From Lachnospiraceae bacterium (GTDB lineage Bacteria; Bacillota; Clostridia; Lachnospirales; Lachnospiraceae): a stretch of 60,070 bases of DNA. Of this stretch, positions 1 to 9,341 are shown in pieces; the stretch's first letter is position 1, and every line of letters starts with the position of its first letter. The stretch lies in assembly GCA_024681595.1 (NCBI GenBank), contig JAILAN010000032.1, forward strand, positions 1 to 60,070. Reading direction: 5' to 3'. The translations under genes and the position numbers were made by a program. Below the pieces are notes generated by a model. The model saw only the letters and a program-made list of their open reading frames with translations. It made no database searches and was not told where the DNA came from.

Positions 1-1106
1 AGCTCACTTATTTCTCTGATAGAACGAATGGCGGTCTTTAAAGGACTGCCGTTGTTGTTGGAATAGAATGAATAAAGCAGCTGGCCGTCATCACCGATGA
101 GGGCTATCTTGGTCGTGGTTGAACCTGCATCGATTCCAAGATATGCGTTACCGCGATATGTTTTGAGGTCACCTTTGACGACACGTGCCTTTTCATGGCG
201 CTTGTTAAATTCATCGAATTCGTCTTTGCTCCTGAACAGAGGCTCCATTCTGGCAACCTCAAATTCCATCTTGATATCACCTGAGAGCTTGTCGATGAGC
301 TCATCGAGCATGTAATGGGAATCCTCTCTTGCGTTAAGAGCCGAACCAATGGCAGCGAACAGATGAGAATGCTCGGTCTTTATAATATGTTCATCATCAA
401 GTTTAAGAGTCCTTATAAATGCGCTCTTTAGTTCTGACAGGAAAAATAAAGGACCGCCGAGGAATGCAACATGACCGCGGATCGGTTTGCCGCATGCAAG
501 TCCCGAGATAGTCTGATTGACAACAGCCTGAAATATAGAGGCGGACAGGTCTTCACGTGTTGCGCCCTCGTTTATGAGGGGCTGTATGTCAGACTTGGCA
601 AATACTCCACACCTGGCTGCTATCGTATAAAGCGACTGATAGTTTTTGGCATATTCGTTTAATCCTGCAGCATCCGTCTGGAGCAGGGACGCCATCTGAT
701 CAATAAAGGAACCTGTACCTCCGGCACAGATACCGTTCATTCTCTGCTCAACATTACCGTCTTCGAAATATATGATCTTGGCATCCTCACCGCCCAGCTC
801 TATTGCTACATCCGTTTTGGGAGCGAGCAGGCGGAGTGCCGTAGCTACACTGATAACTTCCTGAACGAAAGGTATCTGAAGGTGGTTGGCCAGTGTCAGA
901 CCTCCGGAACCGGTGATCATGGCATGGACCTTTATGTTTCCGAGTTTGTTTCCTGCGTCGGATAACAGTGAATGCAGGGTTTCCCTGATGTTCGCATAAT
1001 GCCTCTTGTAATCAGAGAACAGTATCTCGTTATCCGCATTAAGTATGGCTATTTTGATGGTAGTGGATCCTATATCGATCCCCAGAGTATATTCCATTTT
1101 TGACAT
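1..1106 (-). CDS. Acyl-CoA dehydratase activase, BadF/HgdC type, tandem ASKHA domains (3' part outside window)
   Basis: ATP-dependent activator of 2-hydroxyacyl-CoA dehydratases: a [4Fe-4S] protein that transfers one low-potential electron to its dehydratase partner. I read it from the reverse strand, from ATG at 1106 with an AAGGAAG ribosome site; it runs off the left edge. The first ASKHA domain begins GIDIGSTTIKIAIL and carries ICAGGTGSF and RCGVFAKSD, whose cysteines hold the cluster in this family. A second ASKHA domain starts near residue 323 (GIDAGSTTTKIALIG). Two fused ASKHA domains are typical of the very long (over 1,000 residue) clostridial activase proteins rather than the roughly 260-residue HgdC. 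The family is clear; the dehydratase substrate cannot be read from this part. Confidence 0.88.
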   Translation of the reverse strand, partial: MSKMEYTLGIDIGSTTIKIAILNADNEILFSDYKRHYANIRETLHSLLSDAGNKLGNIKVHAMITGSGGLTLANHLQIPFVQEVISVATALRLLAPKTDVAIELGGEDAKIIYFEDGNVEQRMNGICAGGTGSFIDQMASLLQTDAAGLNEYAKNYQSLYTIAARCGVFAKSDIQPLINEGATREDLSASIFQAVVNQTISGLACGKPIRGHVAFLGGPLFFLSELKSAFIRTLKLDDEHIIKTEHSHLFAAIGSALNAREDSHYMLDELIDKLSGDIKMEFEVARMEPLFRSKDEFDEFNKRHEKARVVKGDLKTYRGNAYLGIDAGSTTTKIALIGDDGQLLYSFYSNNNGSPLKTAIRSIREISE

Positions 1107-1331
1107 AATCGATCTTCCTTAGATATACACGATGCCGTGCAAATTAAGATGATAACATAGTTGGAACATTTTTTCCAATTAACACGGGAGTTTTGTGAAA
1201 ATTTTATAATTATTTTTCGAATGTTTAAGATTTTTTGGTTATGACTTTTTGATATTATATGGTAGAATATATTGACGCGTTATGTGATCATATTGATTTA
1301 TATAATAATTGGATTACTGAGAGGTGGAATT

Positions 1332-2765
1332 ATGAAAAAATCGCTAATTGGTCTATGTGCCGGAATACTGGCATCCGCAGTTCTTGCAATACTCCCTGTA
1401 AGGGCTATATCTGCGAGCACTACGGATTCAGCTACGATCGCGAGTGGCACATCGGCTGCTGTTATTATCGGCGGTAACGTTGTAGTTTCTGCAAATTATC
1501 CGACCGCGCCTGCATCCGATGACGGCAATCTTTATCTGTTTGAATTAAAGACATACGAATATGCGGTACCGGATGGCGCGACACCGGTTGCTACCATAGC
1601 AACCAGCACCAATCCCGTTGCTTCTATTCCTTTGAATTATACGGCCGGAGCATCCAGACTGTACAACAAGTTCGTATTCTGCGCCAACAGAGGCGGAACA
1701 TGGACTATGGTTAACAATGCCCAGTACATTCAGAATCCCGAAGCTGTTGCCAAGAGATCAAAGCCCCGTGTGGCTCGTCCAGTCAAGTGCTTCCAGGAAG
1801 GCAATGTGGCCAGTATCAATCTTAACGGAACAGGTGCGGATAACCCCTACTATAATGTTCTTCACGGTGTGTTCTATGTTGATAACATCAACTCACCCTG
1901 TGCCGATCCTACAGCCAAGAGCCCGGACTCGCATCCTGTAAGGGCCAATCCGATCAATCAGTACATGTTAAATGCCAATGATGAAGCCGGTGTTAACGGA
2001 CTCATTGCCGACATGGTAAACTACGCCACCAATTCTAATATACAGGACTATGTAATAGGAAACGAAGTAAACGAAAGATGCTGGAACTATATGGCATATA
2101 CGGACTGGGATACATATATGAGAAAGTATGTCCAGGTGTTCAGGGTATGCTACACAGCGATCAAATCAGTTAATCCAAATGCCAGAGTATATGTAAGCAT
2201 TGACCAGGTATGGAATAAGAATGCCAACAGTTATGAATATATCGATGGTTATGATTTCATGGTGAAGTTTAATGACCTTATCAGGACTAACGGTAACCTT
2301 GACTGGGATATGGCTATTCATCCTTATCCGAATCCTTTATATTATCCCAAATTCTGGGATATGTCAGGGGTGGCAAACGGCAAGAAGTTTACCGCGCAGG
2401 TCAGCAGCAATCAGGTGCTGACATTCCAGAACCTCTCAATCGTTACGGATATGCTTCAGCAGCCCGGTTTCCTTAACAGAGGAGGACAGGTCAGAGATGT
2501 TATCATAAGTGAGATAGGTATGGGCTCTAACGGCGGAGTAGAAGCACAGGCTGCAGGACTGGCAGCTGCCTGGGCTGCATTTGAACGCAACCCGTTTATC
2601 ACACAGTTCATGTATCTTGAATATGATGTCAACGGATTCTTCCCTACTCTGCAGGGCAAGTCTATCGAGGTGTGGAATGCTCTCGGAACAGACAAGGAAG
2701 CAGAGGTCATGGAATGGGCCAAGAAGGTTATTGGCATCAAAGACTGGTCTGAGGTATTGAGATAG
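1332..2765 (+). CDS. Secreted DUF5722 family protein, putative clan GH-A-like glycoside hydrolase
   Basis: 477 residues. ATG at 1332 follows a GAGGTGG ribosome site and opens a signal peptide (MKKSLIGLCAG, hydrophobic to about residue 25), so it is preferred over an upstream in-frame start at 1272. The body has features of a TIM-barrel hydrolase: GNEVNERCW with Glu245 and IISEIGMGS with Glu394. These would be the acid/base and nucleophile if it follows the clan GH-A pattern of glutamates after strands 4 and 7. The motif AIHPYPNP lies between them. I recognise the family as DUF5722; substrate and activity are unknown. Its stop lies 4 bp before the next gene, so the two are probably co-transcribed. 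Confidence 0.75.
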   Translation: MKKSLIGLCAGILASAVLAILPVRAISASTTDSATIASGTSAAVIIGGNVVVSANYPTAPASDDGNLYLFELKTYEYAVPDGATPVATIATSTNPVASIPLNYTAGASRLYNKFVFCANRGGTWTMVNNAQYIQNPEAVAKRSKPRVARPVKCFQEGNVASINLNGTGADNPYYNVLHGVFYVDNINSPCADPTAKSPDSHPVRANPINQYMLNANDEAGVNGLIADMVNYATNSNIQDYVIGNEVNERCWNYMAYTDWDTYMRKYVQVFRVCYTAIKSVNPNARVYVSIDQVWNKNANSYEYIDGYDFMVKFNDLIRTNGNLDWDMAIHPYPNPLYYPKFWDMSGVANGKKFTAQVSSNQVLTFQNLSIVTDMLQQPGFLNRGGQVRDVIISEIGMGSNGGVEAQAAGLAAAWAAFERNPFITQFMYLEYDVNGFFPTLQGKSIEVWNALGTDKEAEVMEWAKKVIGIKDWSEVLR

Positions 2766-2769
2766 CACT

Positions 2770-3669
2770 ATGAAGAGCAGATTTGAGGACAGATTCGGTA
2801 AATATGCCATAAAAAACCTGTCGCTGGTTATGATAATCTGCTACGCGATTGGGTATATGATCCAACTCCTCGCACCGGCTCTGCTTAAGTATATGTATCT
2901 GAATCCGTATGAGATCATACACCATTTTCAGATATGGCGACTGTTTTCATGGATTCTGGTACCGCCGGACGGTTTTGATTTCTTTACACTGATCATTTTA
3001 TACTTTTATTATTCTATCGGAACGTCCCTCGAAGTAGTCTGGGGGACGTACCGGTATAATGTTTATCTTTTTTCGGGATATTTCTTTACTATCCTGGGCG
3101 CATTTATCTTTTACGGTGTCAGCTGTATCAACGGAACTGATATTTTCTGGGATGCGTCAGCCGTCGGTGTGGCGGTTTATTCTCTCATGTTTACCACGCA
3201 TTACGTAAATATGTCGATCTTTCTGGCATATGCTGCGACATTTCCCGATGCTCAGGTTCTGCTGCTGTTCCTGATACCGATCAGGGTTAAATATCTGGGT
3301 ATCATTTACGGCGCGATAATAGTATATTCATTCTTTGAATATGCGAAAGCGGGAAATGCTTATCTGCCGCTTTGCATCACGATAGTTGCTTCGCTTCTTA
3401 ACTTTGTGATATTCTTCTTTACCTCGCGCAAATATCTCACGAACAGGATCGTAAGGACCGTGCGAAAAAGGGTTGCTCCAAACAACCCGGGAGCTTCCGC
3501 ATCGCCTGTAATGAGGCCGAAGAGTGAGACGATCACCAGACATAAATGTGCAATATGCGGAGCTACAGAGATAACAAACCCCGATTACCAGTTTAGATTC
3601 TGCTCCAAATGTAACGGGAATTATGAATATTGTGAGAATCATATATTTACGCACAAGCATATAGAGTAG
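2770..3669 (+). CDS. Rhomboid-like polytopic membrane protein with C-terminal zinc ribbon, probably not a protease
   Basis: 299 residues with about six hydrophobic segments between residues 15 and 220, and the rhomboid-like phrase HHFQIWRLFSWILVPP in the first loop. The position of the catalytic GxSG motif reads DASA (residues 128-131), and no histidine is seen in the last membrane segment where rhomboid proteases have their catalytic His. After a basic linker, the soluble tail (about residues 255-299) carries two CxxC pairs plus a further Cys and His residues (CAICG, FCSKCNG, CENHIFTHKH), which look like a zinc ribbon. I infer a derlin/iRhom-like non-proteolytic binding role. No partner is evident from the neighbours. 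Confidence 0.6.
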   Translation: MKSRFEDRFGKYAIKNLSLVMIICYAIGYMIQLLAPALLKYMYLNPYEIIHHFQIWRLFSWILVPPDGFDFFTLIILYFYYSIGTSLEVVWGTYRYNVYLFSGYFFTILGAFIFYGVSCINGTDIFWDASAVGVAVYSLMFTTHYVNMSIFLAYAATFPDAQVLLLFLIPIRVKYLGIIYGAIIVYSFFEYAKAGNAYLPLCITIVASLLNFVIFFFTSRKYLTNRIVRTVRKRVAPNNPGASASPVMRPKSETITRHKCAICGATEITNPDYQFRFCSKCNGNYEYCENHIFTHKHIE

Positions 3670-3679
3670 AGGGATTCAT

Positions 3680-4432
3680 ATGATCAATGATGAGATTAGA
3701 TTTACCGAGATACTCGAGGATGTTAAATTCTCTGCCAGATCAAACGGCGGATTCATAAAGGAAGAAGATGTGAAGGAAGCCTTCGACGAACTAGACCTAT
3801 CCGGGGAACAGTTCTCGATGGTTTTCGACTATCTTAGGAAAAATAATATCGGGATAGGCGAGCCTTTATCCGAGGATGAATACATAAACAAGAGCGAACA
3901 GAATATTCTCAAAGAGTATGACAGGGAACTATCTAAGCTTGAGACTATTACTGATTCTGAAAAGGATGCATATGCGATCGGGGCGATGGCAGGAGATGAG
4001 AATGCAAAAAAACAGCTCCTCCTTTATTATCTGCCCAAAGTTACGGAAATCTCCAGACTGTATTCCACTCAGGGAGTGCCTGTCGAGGATCTTATCGGAG
4101 AAGGCAATCTGGCACTGGCTGAGGGACTTAATATGCTGGATGCTCTTGAAAAGCCCGAAGAAATAGAAGGCATGTTGATAAAACTCGTCATGGACGCCAT
4201 GGAAGAGCTGATAAGCGAGACTATGGGAGTTCAAAGAGCCGATTCCAAACTGGCTGATCGTGTGAATGAAGTTGCTGATGCAGCCAGAGAACTGGCGAAG
4301 GAATACGGCAGGAAGGTTACGGCCGATGAACTGTCAAAAGAGCGGGGCATCAGTTTAAAAAAGATCAAAGAAGCTATAAAGCTAAGTGCCAACAATATAG
4401 AGGATATTGATTTCAAAGATGAAGATTCTTGA
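3680..4432 (+). CDS. Sigma-70-like protein lacking region 4
   Basis: 250 residues. Residues 1-60 resemble sigma-70 region 1.1 (FIKEEDVKEAFDELDLS, then LRKNNIGIGEP). Residues 95-140 resemble regions 2.1-2.2 (AKKQLLLYYLPKV, VPVEDLIGEGNLALAEGL). Residues 190-240 resemble region 3 (ELAKEYGRKVTADELSKERG). The stretch that should hold regions 2.3-2.4, which melt and read the -10 box, is replaced by an acidic helical segment, and no region 4 helix-turn-helix follows. A promoter-reading sigma is therefore unlikely; an RNA polymerase-binding regulator is a reasonable guess. The reading frame is intact, so decay is not obvious. Confidence 0.55.
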   Translation: MINDEIRFTEILEDVKFSARSNGGFIKEEDVKEAFDELDLSGEQFSMVFDYLRKNNIGIGEPLSEDEYINKSEQNILKEYDRELSKLETITDSEKDAYAIGAMAGDENAKKQLLLYYLPKVTEISRLYSTQGVPVEDLIGEGNLALAEGLNMLDALEKPEEIEGMLIKLVMDAMEELISETMGVQRADSKLADRVNEVADAARELAKEYGRKVTADELSKERGISLKKIKEAIKLSANNIEDIDFKDEDS

Positions 4433-4868
4433 CAGTCTGCAGGGCAACAGCTCATCGTACGAACCATATAAATATGTGATGTCTGATATAGGGAATATCT
4501 ATCTCGGCGCCAGATATACTTATGAGGAACTCTTAAATAACGATGACGTGAATTTCAAGCTCAAGGCGATCATCAATCATTATATCCTCAAGGATTCTGA
4601 CGCATCTAATTCTCTGGAGAGTGAGTTCTATCATATGAGACCGGACAGCAATATATATTCGGTCTATGAACAGCTCAAGGTAAAGATCAAGGTTCTGGTT
4701 ATAGAGGATCGAAAAGGACGGACTAAAAAACGGAGTTCCGGATACACTGAAAAAGTTATGTCACTTAAGGAACTTGCGGATACGGATATAGAGACCAAGA
4801 AAGGAGAAGGCATGGTGATAGGCGAGATTGCTGTTTCCAAACTCGCACTCATGTCATTTACAGTTTAA
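4419..4868 (+). CDS. Conserved-looking protein of unknown function
   Basis: 149 residues and not recognised. It overlaps the end of the sigma-like gene by 14 bp, and its own stop overlaps the ATG of the peptidase gene, so the three are translationally linked. ATG at 4419 is chosen; a TTG at 4407 is in frame, but the AGAGGA before it is too close to serve it. There is no signal peptide or membrane segment. The protein is rich in charged residues, with a basic stretch (EDRKGRTKKRSS) near residue 103. The tight coupling suggests it works with the sigma-like protein, but nothing in the sequence gives a function. Confidence 0.6.
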   Translation: MKILDSLQGNSSSYEPYKYVMSDIGNIYLGARYTYEELLNNDDVNFKLKAIINHYILKDSDASNSLESEFYHMRPDSNIYSVYEQLKVKIKVLVIEDRKGRTKKRSSGYTEKVMSLKELADTDIETKKGEGMVIGEIAVSKLALMSFTV

Positions 4869-7768
4869 TGTTTGATAATTATGAGATCATAGAGCACAGA
4901 TGGATTTCCGATCTTAATTCCGACGGTTATATCCTGACGCACAAAAAGACCGGGGCCTGTGTTACGCTGCTTCTTAACGATGACGATAACAAGGTCTTTT
5001 ATATAGGCTTTAAAACTCCTCCCAAGGACTCAACCGGAGTGGCCCATATCCTTGAACACTCAGTTTTGTGCGGGTCAAAAAAGTTTCCTATAAAGGATCC
5101 CTTTGTAGAACTTGCCAAGGGCTCACTAAATACATTCCTTAATGCCATGACATATCCGGACAAGACCGTATATCCGGTTGCGAGCTGTAATGACAAGGAT
5201 TTCAGGAATCTTATAGATGTATATCTTGATGCGGTCTTTAACCCCAACATATACAGCAATGAAAAGATCTTCCGCCAGGAGGGATGGCATTATGAGCTGG
5301 AGGATAAGGAGGGCGAACTGACACTTAACGGTGTAGTCTATAATGAGATGAAAGGGGTGTTCTCATCACCTGATGATGTTGTAGAGCGTGAGATAATGAA
5401 CAGCCTGTATCCCGATTCGACATATGGGATCGAATCAGGAGGAGATCCCGACTGCATTCCCGAACTGACATATGAACAGTTTCTTGAATTTCATTCAAAA
5501 TATTATCATCCATCAAACAGCTTTATCTATCTTTATGGCAAACTTGATCCGGAGGAATACCTTGGCTTTATCGATCGCGAGTATCTAAGCGCTTATGATC
5601 ATCAGGAGGTGGATTCAGGGATCATTCCCGCACCGGCATTTGATTCTCCAAGAGAGGTTAAAAAGGAGTATTCGGTCCTTGAAGGTGAAGCCGAAGAAGG
5701 GGCCTATCTTACCTATGGCATTTCTGCAGGAACGAGCCTTGATAAGGAACTTTATATAGCGCTTGATGTTCTTGATTATGTTCTTTGCAGTGCTCCCGGA
5801 GCGATCATCAAAAAGGCATTATATGATAACGGCATAGGTGATGAGGTATACAGCAGCGTTGAAACAGGTATCTACCAGCCGTATTTTGCAATCACTGCAA
5901 AGGGAACCACTGCCGAGCGGCTGGATGATTTTAAAAGGATAGTTGAAGAGGAGCTCCTTAAGGCTTCTAAAAAACTGCCGGAAAAAGCTCTTAAAGCAGC
6001 TCTCAATATATTTGAATTCAGATACAGGGAGGCAGATTTCGGTTCATATCCGAGAGGACTGATGCTGGGACTTCAGGCTCTCGACAGCTGGCTTTATGAC
6101 AAGAAAACTCCCTTTATGCATATTGAAGAAAATGAAACTTTCGCCAGGTTAAGAAAGGGTATTTCAGAGGGACTGTTTGAACAGATCATAAGAAAATACT
6201 TTATTGAAAATGAACACAAGATCATTATGACGGTCACGCCCAAAGAAGGTCTTACCAGAATCAGGGAGGATGCTCTTAAGGCGAAACTTGAAAAGATCAA
6301 AAACGGTCTGACTGAAACCGAACTTCAAAAGATCATAGATGATAACATCGCTCTTAAGGCATATCAGGAAAAACCTGATTCGCCCGAGGATCTTAAGAAG
6401 ATACCAATGCTTGAAAGATCAGACCTTAAGAAGGATCCGACATTCCCGATAAATGTGATTAGGTCGGCCAAAAATATACCGGTTCTTTTTCATGATGTTT
6501 TCACCAACGGAATCGGATATTCATCGGTTCTGTTCAGCCTTAAATATCTCCCTGAGGAGTTGTATCCGTATGCCGGCTTGCTGACCGGATTACTGGGGCT
6601 GGTGGATACCCGGGAACACAAATATGATGATCTGTTTAATGAGATCAATATACATACCGGCGGGATCAGACCTTCGTTTGCCAATTACACGGATTACAGG
6701 ACTGACCGGATCACCAGTTATATTATCATAAGGGCAAAGTACCTTAGGAATGAGAGAAAGCAGACATTTGGTCTGCTTAGGGAAATAATAGCTGAATCGG
6801 ATTACTCTGATACCAAACGTCTGCTGGAGATACTGAATGAGGCCAGAATGAGACTTCAGTCTGCCATGCAAAGTTCCGGACATGTTATAGCGTCAGTCAG
6901 GGCTTCAAGTTATTTTTCCAAGGATGCGTGGATCTTTGACAAGATAAACGGCAGCGATTATTACAGGTTCATCTGTGATCTTACAGATAATTTCGAGGCT
7001 AGAAAAGAAGACCTCATAAACAAGCTTAATGAGGTATGCGGATATGTTTTCCGTGCCGACAACATGATGGCCGACTTCACAGGGACTGAAGATGACTATG
7101 CCGGATACGAAGAGGAAGTAGCCGGGCTTGCCGAATGCCTTAATAAGGACAGCACACTAAATGAAGAGACGCTTAACTATGTTCCTATAAAGAAGAACGA
7201 GGGCTTAAAAATGGCGGGTCAGGTTCAGTTCGTGGCACTGGCCGGAAGCTTTAAGAAAAAAGGTCTGGACTATACAGGAGCATTAAGAGTACTCAGAGTG
7301 CTGATGGGATATGATTATCTGTGGAACAAAGTGAGGGTACTGGGAGGAGCGTACGGCTGTATGAGCTCCTTTAAAAAGAACGGAGACTGCTATTTTGTAT
7401 CCTATCGCGATCCGAATCTTAAGGGAACAATGGATGTATACAGAGAAGCTGCTGATTATATCAGGAATATAGATCTTGATGAACGACAGGTGCTTCAGTA
7501 TATCATAGGCGCCCTGTCGGATCTGGATTCGCCGATGACACCCTCGACAAAGGGCAGTTACTCACTTGGAGCATATCTATCGGGGATCAGCAACGAGGAT
7601 CTTGTCAAAGAAAGAAAGGAACTGCTCGAGGTTGATAAAGATATCATCCGCGGACTGTCTGAGTATATCAGCGCGTTTGTAAGCGATGAGAATATCTGTG
7701 TTGTCGGTAATTCTGATGCAATAGAGGAAAATAAAGACCTGTTCATGAATACCGAACAGCTGTTGTAA
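4868..7768 (+). CDS. M16C zinc metallopeptidase (PreP/falcilysin-like)
   Basis: 966 residues, the usual length for the M16C subfamily, which degrades peptides inside a closed chamber made of two fused halves. The inverted zinc motif HILEH is at residues 60-64 (His60, Glu63, His64), followed by LNGVVYNEMKGVF, which holds the downstream zinc-ligand glutamate. There is no signal peptide, so it is a cytoplasmic oligopeptidase. The ATG overlaps the preceding stop codon and the gene ends 5 bp before era. Its substrate is probably general short peptides, as for relatives; nothing here narrows it. Confidence 0.9.
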   Translation: MFDNYEIIEHRWISDLNSDGYILTHKKTGACVTLLLNDDDNKVFYIGFKTPPKDSTGVAHILEHSVLCGSKKFPIKDPFVELAKGSLNTFLNAMTYPDKTVYPVASCNDKDFRNLIDVYLDAVFNPNIYSNEKIFRQEGWHYELEDKEGELTLNGVVYNEMKGVFSSPDDVVEREIMNSLYPDSTYGIESGGDPDCIPELTYEQFLEFHSKYYHPSNSFIYLYGKLDPEEYLGFIDREYLSAYDHQEVDSGIIPAPAFDSPREVKKEYSVLEGEAEEGAYLTYGISAGTSLDKELYIALDVLDYVLCSAPGAIIKKALYDNGIGDEVYSSVETGIYQPYFAITAKGTTAERLDDFKRIVEEELLKASKKLPEKALKAALNIFEFRYREADFGSYPRGLMLGLQALDSWLYDKKTPFMHIEENETFARLRKGISEGLFEQIIRKYFIENEHKIIMTVTPKEGLTRIREDALKAKLEKIKNGLTETELQKIIDDNIALKAYQEKPDSPEDLKKIPMLERSDLKKDPTFPINVIRSAKNIPVLFHDVFTNGIGYSSVLFSLKYLPEELYPYAGLLTGLLGLVDTREHKYDDLFNEINIHTGGIRPSFANYTDYRTDRITSYIIIRAKYLRNERKQTFGLLREIIAESDYSDTKRLLEILNEARMRLQSAMQSSGHVIASVRASSYFSKDAWIFDKINGSDYYRFICDLTDNFEARKEDLINKLNEVCGYVFRADNMMADFTGTEDDYAGYEEEVAGLAECLNKDSTLNEETLNYVPIKKNEGLKMAGQVQFVALAGSFKKKGLDYTGALRVLRVLMGYDYLWNKVRVLGGAYGCMSSFKKNGDCYFVSYRDPNLKGTMDVYREAADYIRNIDLDERQVLQYIIGALSDLDSPMTPSTKGSYSLGAYLSGISNEDLVKERKELLEVDKDIIRGLSEYISAFVSDENICVVGNSDAIEENKDLFMNTEQLL

Positions 7769-7773
7769 ATACT

Positions 7774-8679
7774 ATGAAGGATAACTTTAAAGCCGGATTT
7801 GTTTCGATGATCGGCAGACCCAATGTCGGCAAATCAACTCTGATGAACAGGATCATCGGTCAGAAGATTGCGATAACATCGAACAAACCACAGACCACCA
7901 GAAACAGAATAAGAACAGTTTATACCACGGATGAAGCTCAGATAGTATTTCTGGATACTCCCGGGATACACAAGACCAAAAACAAGCTCGGAGAGTACAT
8001 GGTCAATGCTGCCAAGAGTGCGCTTAACGATTCGGACGTGATACTGTTTGTCGTAGAACCGACTGATTATATAGGAGCGGGCGAACAGCACATAATCGAT
8101 ATATTAAAGGAAAGTGACACACCAAAGATCCTGGTGATGAACAAGATAGATTCGGTTCCCAGGGACAAGCTGATGGAGGCGATCACGACATATGATAAGG
8201 CGGCTTCATTTGACGAAATCGTCCCTGTAAGTGCGGTCAAAAACGATAACATAGATGAACTCATTGGATGCATCATCAAGTATCTGCCTTACGGACAGAT
8301 GTATTATGATGAGGATACCGTTACGGATCAGCCGATCCGTCAGATCACGTCCGAGCTCATACGTGAAAAAGCACTGCGTTGTCTGCAGGATGAGATCCCA
8401 CACGGGATAGCCGTCACCATAGAAAAGATGGATGATCGTCAGGGAATAACGGATATCGAAGCTGATATAATATGCGAGAGAGAGTCTCACAAGGGTATAA
8501 TCATCGGCAAAAACGGGGCCATGCTCAAGAAAATAGGAACAGCGGCCCGATATGAGATAGAACAACTGCTGGAGGGCAGGGTTAATCTGAAACTCTGGGT
8601 CAAAGTCAGAAAGGACTGGAGAGACTCTGATATACTGATGAAAAACTACGGTTATTCAAAAGAGGATCTCGACGGTTGA
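7774..8679 (+). CDS. era: GTPase Era
   Basis: Era binds GTP and the 3' end of 16S rRNA and helps mature the 30S subunit. The 301-residue protein has the P-loop GRPNVGKST near residue 14, switch/G3 DTPGIHK, G4 NKID and a C-terminal KH domain with the IIGKNGAMLKKIG signature. Length and domain order are normal. It is followed at once by recO, a gene order common in Firmicutes. The ribosome site is weak, so translation may depend on coupling to the peptidase gene 5 bp upstream. Confidence 0.97.
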   Translation: MKDNFKAGFVSMIGRPNVGKSTLMNRIIGQKIAITSNKPQTTRNRIRTVYTTDEAQIVFLDTPGIHKTKNKLGEYMVNAAKSALNDSDVILFVVEPTDYIGAGEQHIIDILKESDTPKILVMNKIDSVPRDKLMEAITTYDKAASFDEIVPVSAVKNDNIDELIGCIIKYLPYGQMYYDEDTVTDQPIRQITSELIREKALRCLQDEIPHGIAVTIEKMDDRQGITDIEADIICERESHKGIIIGKNGAMLKKIGTAARYEIEQLLEGRVNLKLWVKVRKDWRDSDILMKNYGYSKEDLDG

Positions 8680-8683
8680 TAAC

Positions 8684-9340
8684 ATGCAGGATTTATTAAA
8701 GGTTACGGGTCTGATCCTCAGATCGGAGCCTCATGGAGAATATGACAGACGTGTCGTTATTCTGACTGCCGAGAGGGGGAAGATATCCTGCTTCGCCAAA
8801 GGAGCCAGAAAACCCGGCAACAGGTTTTTAAGTGCAACTAATCCGCTGAATTTCGGGACATTCATGTTGTATGAGGGCAGGAGTGCCTATTCGATCAATG
8901 AAGCCGAGATCACCAATTATTTTGAAGAACTTCGAAATGATTATTCCGCGGCATGCTACGGAATGTATTTCCTGGAGCTGGCAGACTATTATACGCTCGA
9001 AAACAATGATGAGAGACAGATGCTCGGCCTTCTTTACCAGTCTTTAAGAGCCGTACAAAAGGGTACCATAGATCTGAAGCTTATAAGGTGCGTGATGGAG
9101 TTAAAGGCACTTATGTATAACGGAGAGTATCCGGGAGTTCCACCGCGGGAGGATGGGTCATCCTATGATGAATCCACGCTCTATACACTGCGGCATATAG
9201 AAACGAGTCCTCTTAATAAGCTATATACCTTTGCGCTGTCCGATAAAGTCCTTGATGAACTGATACAGATATGTGATCTGTTTCACAGAAGATTTATAGA
9301 CAGGCCGCTTAAGAGCCTTGAGATACTTAATGATTTATAA
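8684..9340 (+). CDS. recO: DNA repair protein RecO, short form without zinc finger
   Basis: RecO loads RecA on SSB-coated single-stranded DNA together with RecR. The 218 residues begin with the OB-fold signature (VTGLILRSEPHGEYDRRVVILT, then CFAKGARKPGN) and continue with the helical domain. The segment after GEYPGVPP, where many RecO proteins carry four zinc-binding cysteines, has none, so the protein is shorter than the usual 240-250 residues. No good ribosome site is visible before ATG 8684, which is 4 bp from era; coupling is likely. Confidence 0.88.
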   Translation: MQDLLKVTGLILRSEPHGEYDRRVVILTAERGKISCFAKGARKPGNRFLSATNPLNFGTFMLYEGRSAYSINEAEITNYFEELRNDYSAACYGMYFLELADYYTLENNDERQMLGLLYQSLRAVQKGTIDLKLIRCVMELKALMYNGEYPGVPPREDGSSYDESTLYTLRHIETSPLNKLYTFALSDKVLDELIQICDLFHRRFIDRPLKSLEILNDL

Positions 9341-9341
9341 G

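Noticed and set aside
8-1106. Activase as a pseudogene
   Set aside because: The reading frame is open throughout with all motifs; it is only cut by the window edge.
1272-1306. TTGACG ... TATAAT as a promoter before the DUF5722 gene
   Set aside because: The spacer is 23 nt. A weaker ATGACT-N16-TAGAAT pair (1241-1268) exists, but neither is strong enough to list; the 1107-1331 gap is otherwise AT-rich with nothing clear.
1272-1331. Longer N-terminus for the DUF5722 gene
   Set aside because: ATG 1332 has a good ribosome site and a clean signal peptide; the extension would put an extra hydrophobic run before it.
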